Shown here: positions 38,770 through 48,206 of the stretch, one piece after another
Numbering within the stretch: the first letter of the stretch is position 1
Layout of the letters: each line of letters opens with the position of its first letter
Notes under the pieces: generated by a model
Told to the model about the DNA's origin: nothing
Databases searched by the model: none
Seen by the model: only the letters and a program-made list of their open reading frames with translations
Source: Candidatus Babelota bacterium
Lineage (GTDB): Bacteria; Babelota; Babeliae; Babelales; Vermiphilaceae
Reading direction: 5' to 3'
Length of the DNA stretch: 52,669 bases
NCBI GenBank assembly: GCA_013287855.1
Contig: JABDCY010000006.1
Span: 1 to 52,669, forward strand
Position numbers and translations under genes: made by a program

Positions 38770-39386
38770 TTAGGGGTTTTGCCACCCCTAACAACGGGCA
38801 CTAAAGAGACTTCGTCCCTTTAGAATCCCTACGCTTAGAAGTTGGCATTCGCCTTCCTACTTCGCTAAAGCTTCGTAGGACAAGACGGCTCACAATCCAC
38901 AGGCCTGCCCAAGGGGAAAGTATTCCCATCCCTCTCTTGGCACATCTTATTTTATGGTTGGCCTGTCGCCTGCTAAGCTAGAGCGGTGGATTATCAATTT
39001 TAAAAACATGGTAAATAGACGGCAGGTTGAACTCGCAGCTTGCCATGCGAACACCATGCACCTACTCGCCAGTGAGTCGCGTACCAATTCCCTTGATTTA
39101 AATCTCGCCGGTATCATGTTGATGAGCGTTGGTGCAGAGCATGCCCTTCGACAGGCTCAGGATAAAGTCCACCCGCAGTAGTCATTAGGCGAGTGTGGGC
39201 CCCAGGCGGAGCAAAGCGAAGGCTGGGTAAAGTAGTCACCGTTCGAGCGAAATGAGCAGGTCCAGGGCAGCAGCCCTGGTGCCCAGCTCGAGGGTGGCAA
39301 AACCCTCGAAAAAAAACACAGGAAAAAAAATCATAAAAATTGTATCAACGAAGATAAGTATCGGTTCTTAGGGGTGGCAAAACCGT
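38770..39386. other. Unexplained structured intergenic element with GGGTGGCAAAACC hairpins
   Basis: GTTAGGGG-TTTTGCCA-CCCCTAAC at the left, CCAGGGC-AGCA-GCCCTGG and CGAGGGT-GGCAAA-ACCCTCG near 39260-39310, third GGGGTGGCAAAACC near 39370; locally GC-rich. Confidence 0.5.
38855..38880. repeat. Palindromic unit TCCTACTTCGCTAAAGCTTCGTAGGA
   Basis: Near-perfect dyad; related CCTACTTCGCT...GAGCTT sequences at ~8250-8285 and ~32960-32990. Confidence 0.6.
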
Positions 39387-39418
39387 TAAAAAAATAAATA
39401 AAATACTGCGAATATGGT

Positions 39419-40099
39419 ATGCTTAATTCCATGAATGAACTAATTTTTCTCCTGCACGCCAGTGCACTCAGCCTCTTTCTCCTGATAGCCCTGCGTATGG
39501 GCAAAGAAGCGCTCATCGCGCTTATCAGCCTTTATGGCATTCTTGCTAACCTTTTTGTTACCAAACAAATCACTCTTTTTGGTCTTGGCGCAACTGCTTC
39601 TGATGCCTTTGCTGTTGCGGCCATTTTAGGGCTCAATTTGCTGCAAGAATATTTTGGCACTGCCATTTCAAAAAAAGCAATTTGGATCTGTTTTATGAGT
39701 CTTGTGGCTTACACCGCTGCAACACAACTGCATCTTGCATATATGCCAAGTAGCTTTGACATCACCCATGGTCATTTTTGTGCACTGCTGGAAGTTATGC
39801 CACGCATTACCTTCGCTTCTATCTTCACATTCTTCATCGTGCAACAAATTGATCGTTGGTTGTATGGCATCTTGCAAAATAAATTCGGCACGCGTTATTT
39901 TGTGCTGCGCAACTATGCGTCACTCGCCTTTTCTCAACTTATCGACACCATACTTTTCAGTTTTCTCGGATTGTTTGGTGTTGTTGAAAATATTGCTAGT
40001 ATCATCTTAGTAAGTTATATGATTAAGATGCTTGCAACATTCCTGACTACTCCATGGCTCATATTAAGCAAATACATTGCACCTCGACTAACAAAATAA
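39419..40099 (+). CDS. Queuosine precursor transporter (YhhQ/VUT family)
   Basis: Multi-TM; NLFVTKQITLFGLGATASDAFAVAAILGLNLLQEYFG and DTILFSFLGLFG. Confidence 0.82.
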   Translation: MLNSMNELIFLLHASALSLFLLIALRMGKEALIALISLYGILANLFVTKQITLFGLGATASDAFAVAAILGLNLLQEYFGTAISKKAIWICFMSLVAYTAATQLHLAYMPSSFDITHGHFCALLEVMPRITFASIFTFFIVQQIDRWLYGILQNKFGTRYFVLRNYASLAFSQLIDTILFSFLGLFGVVENIASIILVSYMIKMLATFLTTPWLILSKYIAPRLTK

Positions 40100-40148
40100 A
40101 TGGCATGCAAGCATAATTTCAGAAGATCCCTTTAAAAAGGAGGGCATT

Positions 40149-40625
40149 ATGAAGTATGTGCACAATGGTTTTTGGCTAATAACTTTGCTGATATCATTGA
40201 TTTTCTCATGTTGTGGCATGCAGAAAAATTCTACCATTCAACACAAAGTCGTTTACTCGAGAGAATTGGTATTAGATTTTAAGGGTGATGTTATCCATTC
40301 GCAGGACATTTCTGGAAACATACTAATTACCGCTACTAGTGTTTCTAATCTTACGTCAGTTTTGTTAAATGAGACAAACAAGGGGCTTTTTGGTTTTTGC
40401 ATTCTTGAGTATCGCGACACCGATCCAAGCTTTCTAAGAGCACAATTTACCAATGCCAAAGTATTATCATTATCAGCAAACAATATCCGACGAAATCTCA
40501 AATATTTTGAAGTGTACAATTTGCAAGAAGATAATACGGTAACTTTAGAAGCGCACGGCGATACTTCATTGAAAGTTTTTATCGGCAACCTTAATGAAAA
40601 CCCACAACGACTGGAAAAAGAATGA
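40149..40625 (+). CDS. Hypothetical secreted protein
   Basis: Hydrophobic leader; tandem paralog of the next CDS. Confidence 0.6.
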   Translation: MKYVHNGFWLITLLISLIFSCCGMQKNSTIQHKVVYSRELVLDFKGDVIHSQDISGNILITATSVSNLTSVLLNETNKGLFGFCILEYRDTDPSFLRAQFTNAKVLSLSANNIRRNLKYFEVYNLQEDNTVTLEAHGDTSLKVFIGNLNENPQRLEKE

Positions 40626-41152
40626 TGAAGTTTTTCTATTTTGCAATGGGACTCTTAGTAGTATCAATCACCAATCTTTCCCATACCATGGAAGAAGTAG
40701 AAGAACGAGAACTCATTCTGTTTGTCACTGGAAACATTCAATTTTCGACAGAAAACGATGAACAACCAAAAATAATTGGTAATAATATCACTCAGATCAC
40801 CGCCAGCTTGTTTTCATCAGATCAGGATGGCGATTTATTTTATGATAAAGATCGGCAACTTATTGATTTTCGACTTCTTAAATATCAAGAAAAAAAAACA
40901 TACTGGTATGAGGAAACAACATTTAACCTCCAAGCAACGTTCACCAATGTTGATCGAATAACATTAACCACCTCTGATGCATTTTTTCCTATGCTGTGTA
41001 AGATTAGGAAATTGCCTCGCACAGCACAAACAACCTCCCTCAAGATTCCTAGTGATAGTACCATAACCCTAGAACTTTCGGGCAAACGTCCTACAGGGGT
41101 AATGAGTTATTTTTTGGGATATGTACCTCCCCAAACCCCAAGGAAAGAATAA
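40622..41152 (+). CDS. Hypothetical secreted protein, tandem paralog
   Basis: Start overlaps preceding stop (ATGA); shared ELxL...FTNxxxLxxS...IxSDxTxTLExxG pattern. Confidence 0.6.
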   Translation: MMKFFYFAMGLLVVSITNLSHTMEEVEERELILFVTGNIQFSTENDEQPKIIGNNITQITASLFSSDQDGDLFYDKDRQLIDFRLLKYQEKKTYWYEETTFNLQATFTNVDRITLTTSDAFFPMLCKIRKLPRTAQTTSLKIPSDSTITLELSGKRPTGVMSYFLGYVPPQTPRKE

Positions 41153-41352
41153 TCCTTTTTCTAGACTTGAGGCTGAAGCAACCGGCATCGATACTATGTA
41201 TGGTATGTGGGGAGATCTTCTATTTAATATACCCAAAGGTAAAAAGACAATCTTACGAGTTTCTTGTCAAAATAAAACATTCAATGAATTTGTGAGCAAA
41301 CTTGGTCTTGATGGATCACAAGAAATTCATAACGAATGATAACATCTCAATC

Positions 41353-42447
41353 CTACTCCGATTGCGCTACGAGTTGCAGGCTTTTCACATCACAAGCTAC
41401 AATTTCAGAACCGCTTGACCAAGCAAGGCGTCCGTCATTAAGTACCTGAAGATTCCTTACCGGTTCTTTTTTGTGGTGACGAAACCGATGCTGCAAGACG
41501 CCACGTTTTACATCCCAAATTCCTATGGTGTTATCTTTAAGCGAAGCAATAGTGCCATCGGGTAATTTAAGTAAGGTATCACCAATACATGTAGTATCTG
41601 ACAAAGTAGTCACCGCATTTTTATCACTAGACTGAGGATCCCACACTTTAATACAATGGGGGCGAGCACAATTTACAGCGACACGACTATCAGCCAACTC
41701 AAGTAATTCAAAGGTTTGCAATTGATCGTCGTTGATATCCTTTGGCATATCAATGCTATGAGCATCTTTTTCATCTTTACCAAGACACCAAAGTTTAACC
41801 TTACCGTCAATCATGCCAGAGGAAACAAGTTGACCGTTGGTAAGGGCAAGAACTTGCCAAATAATGCTTCTATGTCCAAGCAATGTCGTTAAGCATTTGG
41901 CTTCATTAACATCCCAGATTTTGATCTCGCCGTAGCCAGCAGTAGCTACGCAATGGTTGTTAGTTGGAATCATAGAAAAAATATGTTCATGTCCCGTTGG
42001 AATTTCCACGCGTTCATTATCGTAGTGATAATGAATGACATCTTTCTTACAAGAAACAATTCCTCCTTTAAGCTCTACCAGGTGATCCCCGCCTACTATG
42101 GTTGTATTCGTTTTTTTCTGTAGGTCTAATATCGTCGCATTTGCGCTATGGCCAAGATTCGCAATAGAAGTATTTCGCAGCCTCATTATGCGACCAGCTA
42201 GAGGTTTATGAATCATCTTTTTTAAAGTTTCTCCAGAACCAAGCTGCCACTTTTTTACGACATCTGGCCGATGGGATGAAACAATACTATTATCCTCGTC
42301 CTGCAAGAAATCGGTGATTCGCCCATCGTTTTCTTGTTGTTTGAACACCGTTATAACCTTTTGTATCACTTTTTTGGGCACATCTCCTGCATCCAGCAGG
42401 TTACTGGCAACCATCGTAATCAATGACACGTGCAAGAATAGTCTCAT
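41353..42447 (-). CDS. Secreted WD40-repeat protein 4
   Basis: GEIKIWDVNEAKCLTTLLGHRSIIWQVLALTNGQLVSSGMIDGKVKLWC; leader MRLFLHVSLITMVASNLLDA. Confidence 0.82.
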   Translation of the reverse strand: MRLFLHVSLITMVASNLLDAGDVPKKVIQKVITVFKQQENDGRITDFLQDEDNSIVSSHRPDVVKKWQLGSGETLKKMIHKPLAGRIMRLRNTSIANLGHSANATILDLQKKTNTTIVGGDHLVELKGGIVSCKKDVIHYHYDNERVEIPTGHEHIFSMIPTNNHCVATAGYGEIKIWDVNEAKCLTTLLGHRSIIWQVLALTNGQLVSSGMIDGKVKLWCLGKDEKDAHSIDMPKDINDDQLQTFELLELADSRVAVNCARPHCIKVWDPQSSDKNAVTTLSDTTCIGDTLLKLPDGTIASLKDNTIGIWDVKRGVLQHRFRHHKKEPVRNLQVLNDGRLAWSSGSEIVACDVKSLQLVAQSE

Positions 42448-42639
42448 GGCAACCTTTCAAAAACAAATCATACCGATTGGCAAAAACTGGCATCACTATA
42501 AAAACATTTCTCAACATTATGCCAGTGTTTTTTTATCCATAGCATCAGATAATGAGTAAATTAGACAGTTCTGCTCATTTTAAATTTATGTATGGCCACT
42601 CCTTTTTGATTCTCCGCTCATATCCTTTATACTAGAGAT

Positions 42640-43770
42640 ATGGACTATTTTAAATTCGAATTACTCCACATTTCCAAAAAATCCAGAGCTCGCGTTGGCC
42701 GCATCCATACTCCCCATGGAGTTATTGATACGCCCAACTTTGTGGCTGTGGGCACTAATGCTACTCTTAAGGCTTTGGACAGCAAGACGGTCAATGATAT
42801 TGGCCTGCAGCTCATGTTTTGCAACACCTACCACCTCATACTCCAGCCAGGAGTAGCAACTGTGGCACAGGCTGGCGGATTGCATAAATTCATGAACCGC
42901 ACCATGCCCATTATTACCGATTCGGGTGGATTTCAGGTATTTAGTCTGGCAGCGGGGCAAGTATCTGATGAACTCAAAAGCCGTGGTACCAAAAAATATG
43001 AAGGTTCGGTTTTAAAAACTAATGAAGATGGGGTTTTGTTCAGATCCTACCGCGATGGACAGAAAATATTGTTAACGCCCGAAAGCTCCATTGCGGCTCA
43101 AAAAGCACTGGGTGCTGACATAATTATCCCTTTTGACGAGCTATTGCCCAATAATGTCGATCCGAGTGCTCTTGAGCGCTCGTTGCACCGCACCCATAGG
43201 TGGGAAAAACGGTCGCTGGACGCGCATCTTGCCAATCCCAATAATCAGGCAATGTATGCCGTGGTGCATGGAGGCACTGACCAGCGCTTGCGTGGCATGA
43301 GCACTGATTTCTTAACTAAATTGGATTTTGATGGTTTTGCACTGGGTGGCTCCTTTGGCAAAAATCATCAGGAAATGTTTGATCTGCTTGATTTCACGGT
43401 TCCGCGCTTACCAGCTGATAAACCGAATCATCTTTTGGGAATTGGCGATTTAAAATCGGTGGAAGAAGTTATCAAGCGAGGAATTGATACCATGGACAGC
43501 TCACATCCTACGCGCTGCGCGCGACATGGTTTGGTATTTACTAAAAATGGTCCTCTAAAAATATTAAAACCAGAGAATAAAACTAATTTTTATTCTCTGG
43601 ATAAAACCTGTGCTTGTTTTACCTGTCAAAATTTTACTGCAGCGTATATTCATCATCTATTCAAGGCTAGCGAAATGACCGGATATACCTTAGCAACCAT
43701 TCATAATTTGCATTTCATGGTGCAGCTCATGGCTGAATATCGTCAGAAAATTCTTAATGATGAAATATAA
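42640..43770 (+). CDS. tgt: tRNA-guanine(34) transglycosylase
   Basis: TDSGGFQVFSL, DELLPNN, zinc motif CACFTCQNFTAAYIHHL. Confidence 0.93.
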   Translation: MDYFKFELLHISKKSRARVGRIHTPHGVIDTPNFVAVGTNATLKALDSKTVNDIGLQLMFCNTYHLILQPGVATVAQAGGLHKFMNRTMPIITDSGGFQVFSLAAGQVSDELKSRGTKKYEGSVLKTNEDGVLFRSYRDGQKILLTPESSIAAQKALGADIIIPFDELLPNNVDPSALERSLHRTHRWEKRSLDAHLANPNNQAMYAVVHGGTDQRLRGMSTDFLTKLDFDGFALGGSFGKNHQEMFDLLDFTVPRLPADKPNHLLGIGDLKSVEEVIKRGIDTMDSSHPTRCARHGLVFTKNGPLKILKPENKTNFYSLDKTCACFTCQNFTAAYIHHLFKASEMTGYTLATIHNLHFMVQLMAEYRQKILNDEI

Positions 43771-43776
43771 TAATTT

Positions 43777-45579
43777 TTAACACCATCCAAACCACGTTGG
43801 GAACACCGTGGTGAAGAGATGCTTAATAGTATCTTTATAATAATACGCTAAACCACCAACAATTGCGCACGTTGCTGCTATAGGAAGATATTTGGCAAAT
43901 AGTGACCCATTCTCAAGCTTTTGTTTGGACGTCGCGATATCAGTATCTTCATTAAGAATAGCTTGTTTATTTTCTTGCTGAAGCTGCTCAGGTTCTTGTT
44001 TTTCAAATGGCACAATTTGCTTATATTCTTGCTTATCTTCCTTGAGCATTTGAACATCATCTTTTTGAGAACTATAAAATTCTAAAATTGATGTTCCATC
44101 ATTTTTTTCGGTAACAACCGCTTTAATTTCTAGACGACGAGAATTCTTTGTGAACTCCTTAACTTTACTGAAAATGATGTCATTGTCGCGCATTTGAGCA
44201 GTATACGTCATAGCATCTTGAGTTTCGTCCGCTGGAACAGACCCTAGAACAGTGAGATTTTTTTCTTTAGCTAGTCTCTTTCTTAAAGCACTCTCATTCT
44301 CGCAATTATCACTATTGAGTATTAAATTCTTAATAATGTCACGTTTCGTGCTATCAATAAGTTTCTGATCTGTTATCCGTTTATACGGAGTAAACTTCGA
44401 TTCTGATTTCTTTGGTTCTTTTCCAGTTACTGGTAGTTGCTTTTCATCAACCATTTCTTCATCAATTTTTACATCAAATTTTTTCAAAGGCAATAACACA
44501 GGGTTGCTTGTCGAGGTTTTGCTAGAATTTTCAAATATTTTTTCAAACTCGCACGTAAATGCCACATCCGATTTTCCATCACTTTTATGTTTGCCTTTGA
44601 AATTTGCAAGATCGGAAGAGTCTTTCCACTTAGCTTTTTCTTTAGTATTGTCAACGCTCGTTTTTTCGGTATATCCCTGTCCAATCAAAAATTTATTTAT
44701 TCGATTCGCATGTTTTCCACCAAGCCATACAACAGCCGATTGAGTATTATTATTTTTTAATGTAGTGAGCTCATCGATAGTTTTCAGCTCAAGGAAAAAA
44801 TTCCCAAAAATGTAATAAGGATTTATAAGGGCTGGACTTGTTGCCGTAGTTCCATAACTTGCTTCAAAGAATTCAGAAATTTGCTGTATGTTAGCACGGT
44901 TTGCATTTGTGTAATTTATTAGCATCTTATCAAAATTATAGGAGTCGAATCTCTTTAAATTCTCATCTACAAGAGGCTCAGCTTCTGACATATAATCTCT
45001 ATACTTTTTGCATAGTGGATTATTTGCTATTAATTCTGCTGCATCTTGTTGAAATTTAGCAATAAGCTTGAAAAAATCGTCGATAGTAAATTTGAATGTT
45101 TCATCTTGCGCTTCCCTAAAAGTAATAAGACGATGGGTATCAACATTACTAAACTTAATGTCACATTTTTCTGCTTTTTTGCAAAAGAGATAGAACATGT
45201 CATCTTCAAATGCATTAACGTTATTTTTTGACCACGCGGCTGAAAATTTTTGGCGTGTTTTATCGGTCCACGTACCCGGCATAGCTTCTGGATATTTTTC
45301 TAAATGTTCACCTGCATATATGCGGGCTTCAATAATTACAGGAATGCCGCGCTCCTGCGCTATTTTGAAAAGCTTATCGGGTTGATCGTGATAATAAATA
45401 GACGTACCGTTAGCAAAAGGAGCAACGTGAGCATCATAGAGCATGAATATTTCAGGATCACCAGCTTTTGTAAGACGCTTTGCCTCATAAATAGTAGCAA
45501 AGCAAGACTGGGCAACGATTAAGGAAAATAAAATACCTGCTATCGACAAATTTTTTGATATTTTTCTAAAATATTCCAT
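43777..45579 (-). CDS. Large secreted protein, candidate TraB/TIKI-like domain, C-terminal membrane helix
   Basis: Leader; MLYDAHVAP, PVIIEARI, VVWLGGKHANRINKFLIGQGY; C-terminal YLPIAATCAIVGGLAYYY. Confidence 0.6.
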   Translation of the reverse strand: MEYFRKISKNLSIAGILFSLIVAQSCFATIYEAKRLTKAGDPEIFMLYDAHVAPFANGTSIYYHDQPDKLFKIAQERGIPVIIEARIYAGEHLEKYPEAMPGTWTDKTRQKFSAAWSKNNVNAFEDDMFYLFCKKAEKCDIKFSNVDTHRLITFREAQDETFKFTIDDFFKLIAKFQQDAAELIANNPLCKKYRDYMSEAEPLVDENLKRFDSYNFDKMLINYTNANRANIQQISEFFEASYGTTATSPALINPYYIFGNFFLELKTIDELTTLKNNNTQSAVVWLGGKHANRINKFLIGQGYTEKTSVDNTKEKAKWKDSSDLANFKGKHKSDGKSDVAFTCEFEKIFENSSKTSTSNPVLLPLKKFDVKIDEEMVDEKQLPVTGKEPKKSESKFTPYKRITDQKLIDSTKRDIIKNLILNSDNCENESALRKRLAKEKNLTVLGSVPADETQDAMTYTAQMRDNDIIFSKVKEFTKNSRRLEIKAVVTEKNDGTSILEFYSSQKDDVQMLKEDKQEYKQIVPFEKQEPEQLQQENKQAILNEDTDIATSKQKLENGSLFAKYLPIAATCAIVGGLAYYYKDTIKHLFTTVFPTWFGWC

Positions 45580-45659
45580 TTCTATAACCTCCTTTTACCC
45601 AAGTCTCACTGAGTTCAACTTGGGGCCCATTTTTTTTATTATTTACCTATTTAGTATTA

Positions 45660-45687
45660 AGTTTATATTAACTTTTCTATTTGTCAA
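45660..45687 (-). promoter_or_regulatory. Promoter-like element TTGACA-N16-TAAACT
   Basis: Minus-strand TTGACAAATAGAAAAGTTAATATAAACT, near-copy of the 24469-24496 element. Confidence 0.5.
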
Positions 45688-45727
45688 TATTGGTTGTAAA
45701 TTCGATCATTACTACCTTTAATTTTTT

Positions 45728-45747
45728 CAGGTTAGAACAGGTAAGAA
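45728..45747 (+). promoter_or_regulatory. Tandem 10-mer CAGGTTAGAA CAGGTAAGAA
   Basis: Near-copy of 24308-24327; followed by a partial third copy CAGGTAAAG at 45772. Confidence 0.45.
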
Positions 45748-45795
45748 TTAAATGAAATTTACAGGTAAAGCCTTTGCGCTTCCGGTTTATCTAAA

Positions 45796-45823
45796 TTGAC
45801 AATTTGAATAATGATGCTAGAAT
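45796..45823 (+). promoter_or_regulatory. Sigma70-like promoter TTGACA-N16-TAGAAT
   Basis: Boxes 45796-45801 and 45818-45823, 28 nt before the CDS at 45852. Confidence 0.6.
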
Positions 45824-45851
45824 TAAAGCAACGTAGCAAAATGGAGGAAAC

Positions 45852-47072
45852 ATGCTAAAAAAATCTACTGTAATTCGATTTTTACTCCTGATAAATATAT
45901 ATCAGGTTACTTTTCCTGCGCCTGATGAAAGCAATGAATCAAGTCTATGGTGCCCTACAGCCTTGAGTACCATAATTTCTGTAGGTACATTCTTTGGCTT
46001 GAAAAAAATTAGTGAGAATGTGTTTGGTCAAAAACCCCTGATTTCAAATTTGATGGCACTTTCAGGAGCTGTGGCAGCATATTATCTGTGCCAAACCGCT
46101 TATACAAAACCAGTCCTTACCTTTGACAAGCAAGATTATAGCAAACCCAATGTACTGGACACGTGTCTGTCCAACCCAAGCAAAGCCTTAGAATACTCTG
46201 CCCAAACACAACAGAAATTAGGCCTTAAACCTGATTTGATCCGACTGGATAAGCCTCTTGATAAAGAACAGGTAGCAAAAGCTGAACAGCAGTGGCCTAT
46301 TTTCCTCTTAGATGAATGTCAGAAAGATAGCTGCATTCTGAGTAGAAACAAAAATCCTCAATTTCGAGGAAAATATGAAGAGCGAGTGAGTGAAGCATTA
46401 GGAAAAAAAATTAAGGAATCACCTTATGCAAGACTTAACTATACCAGTTTTGCATCTGGTAATATGTTCCAGGATTTTGTAATTTTGACAAAAGCGTTAG
46501 CAAAAAATCCTAGAGCACATATCATTATCAATCTCATAGACACAAAATATGCGTTTTACGAGCTCTATAAAGATCGAGTTAATAAGCATCGTATAGTACA
46601 AAAAGGAGATATAAATTTTGATACCTATAATCAGGTAGAAGATTTCCAGAAAAATATGATCTTATATCTTCATGTAGCTGCCAACCAGTTTACTAGAACG
46701 CTTGAAAATATGTTTCCTGAAGCAACATTAACGCTTGCCTTACATGCATCATGTGCTAGCTATATTAACTACTTAGAGGATAAAAAATATACGTATCCGG
46801 ATGTCCTAGTCTCCGCTGATATAATCACCGCTAAAGAGGATTCAGGTGCTGATTCTGATTATATAAAATTGATAACTGCAACACTTAAAAAAAATCAGGG
46901 TTGTAACAACCTGTGGCTTGATAAAGGTTTATATCAAACGAGCATAACAGCTCAACTTATAAGCTATTCACTTGAAAAATCTGAAGACGCCGAAAAACTC
47001 GTAGACAAAAGTGATAACAAAGAGATCTGCATTTTCCGTAAGATAGAAAATCTAGGCAATAGTGCGAGTTAA
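45852..47072 (+). CDS. Hypothetical secreted/membrane protein
   Basis: SD TGGAGGAAAC; leader plus second hydrophobic helix (LMALSGAVAAYYLC). Confidence 0.65.
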   Translation: MLKKSTVIRFLLLINIYQVTFPAPDESNESSLWCPTALSTIISVGTFFGLKKISENVFGQKPLISNLMALSGAVAAYYLCQTAYTKPVLTFDKQDYSKPNVLDTCLSNPSKALEYSAQTQQKLGLKPDLIRLDKPLDKEQVAKAEQQWPIFLLDECQKDSCILSRNKNPQFRGKYEERVSEALGKKIKESPYARLNYTSFASGNMFQDFVILTKALAKNPRAHIIINLIDTKYAFYELYKDRVNKHRIVQKGDINFDTYNQVEDFQKNMILYLHVAANQFTRTLENMFPEATLTLALHASCASYINYLEDKKYTYPDVLVSADIITAKEDSGADSDYIKLITATLKKNQGCNNLWLDKGLYQTSITAQLISYSLEKSEDAEKLVDKSDNKEICIFRKIENLGNSAS

Positions 47073-47290
47073 CGCCGCATTTTGGCATGAACAAGGAAGA
47101 TCAGTAGACTGCCACCTGCAGTGGTAGCTAGCATCTTTTTATGTTCCTTAAATTCCTGTTTTACCATGTTATAAAATAGAGAAATTCTACTTATGGAAGG
47201 CTCTTCCTCTTGATTTCTGGCATTCGCCCCTTGCACGGAGTTGGCTAGTATCATCAGAAGTATCAAATAGTTCATTTTCAGCTTTTTCAT
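47069..47290 (-). CDS. Small membrane protein
   Basis: N-terminal leader and C-terminal hydrophobic helix. Confidence 0.4.
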   Translation of the reverse strand: MKKLKMNYLILLMILANSVQGANARNQEEEPSISRISLFYNMVKQEFKEHKKMLATTAGGSLLIFLVHAKMRR

Positions 47291-47363
47291 AGAACCTCAT
47301 TTTTCTGTATGCTAGTATTTAGTAACTTAAGCTTTAGCTTAAATAGTATTTGAGGAAATTTCC

Positions 47364-48110
47364 ATGACCTTAATCAGTTCTCGTCAAAATCCGGCAATAA
47401 AGGCGGTTTGTGCGTTGCATAACGCCAAGGGTCGCCTTGAACAACAATGTTTTATTGCGCAAGGCCTGCGCACTGTTGCCACATTTTTGCACCATGCATT
47501 TGTGCCAGAAGCACTCTATGTAACACCTGAAATGCAACAAGCCGCACAACAAGAAGGCATCAACAATTTCCAGCTCGTCACCAGTGATGTCATGCAAAAA
47601 ATGAGCACCACCGAAACTCCCAGCGGCATTTTAGCTGTTTTTAAGATTCCAAAAACACCACCATCATCTACAATCAGATCGGGTTTGGTGCTTGCGCAAA
47701 TATCTGATCCTGGAAATATGGGAACACTGATCAGAACCTGTGCAGCTATGGGATTTAAAACGGTGGTAATTGTTGAAGGTTGCGATCCGTGGTCGCCTAA
47801 AGTTATTCAAGCAAGTGCGGGTACTATTGCATTGGTTAATATTTTTTCTTGGAACTGGCAAGAACTGGTTGCCAATAAAGGAAACACAAAATTGTGTGCT
47901 CTCGTAGTTTCTAGCGGAAAAAAACCAGAAGAATTAGATTTGCATAACAGTTTGCTCGTGGTTGGCAACGAAGCCCAAGGCTTGCCACAAGAGTGGGCAG
48001 AGCAATGCGAGCAAAAAATGACCATCCCGATGCCTGGCAACACAGAAAGCTTAAATGCTGCAGTTGCTGGTTCAATTGCGCTGTATTTGGCGGCTTTAAA
48101 ATTACACTGA
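47364..48110 (+). CDS. TrmH/SpoU family RNA 2'-O-methyltransferase
   Basis: ISDPGNMGTLIRTCAAMGF, VVGNEAQGLP, PMPGNTESLNAAVAGSI. Confidence 0.93.
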   Translation: MTLISSRQNPAIKAVCALHNAKGRLEQQCFIAQGLRTVATFLHHAFVPEALYVTPEMQQAAQQEGINNFQLVTSDVMQKMSTTETPSGILAVFKIPKTPPSSTIRSGLVLAQISDPGNMGTLIRTCAAMGFKTVVIVEGCDPWSPKVIQASAGTIALVNIFSWNWQELVANKGNTKLCALVVSSGKKPEELDLHNSLLVVGNEAQGLPQEWAEQCEQKMTIPMPGNTESLNAAVAGSIALYLAALKLH

Positions 48111-48206
48111 AACGGCGAACCAATATAATCCATTTACAAACAGACATATTCTTCTGTAGAATTATGTAAAGTACTTATTCGTTGTTTAATTAAAAAAAGG
48201 AATAGT

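Noticed and set aside
38954-39181. 75-aa ORF ending ALRQAQDKVHPQ
   Set aside because: The end is translation of a REP-like repeat (CCCTTCGACAGGCTCAGGATAAAG); composition and context do not support a gene, though the region itself is reported.
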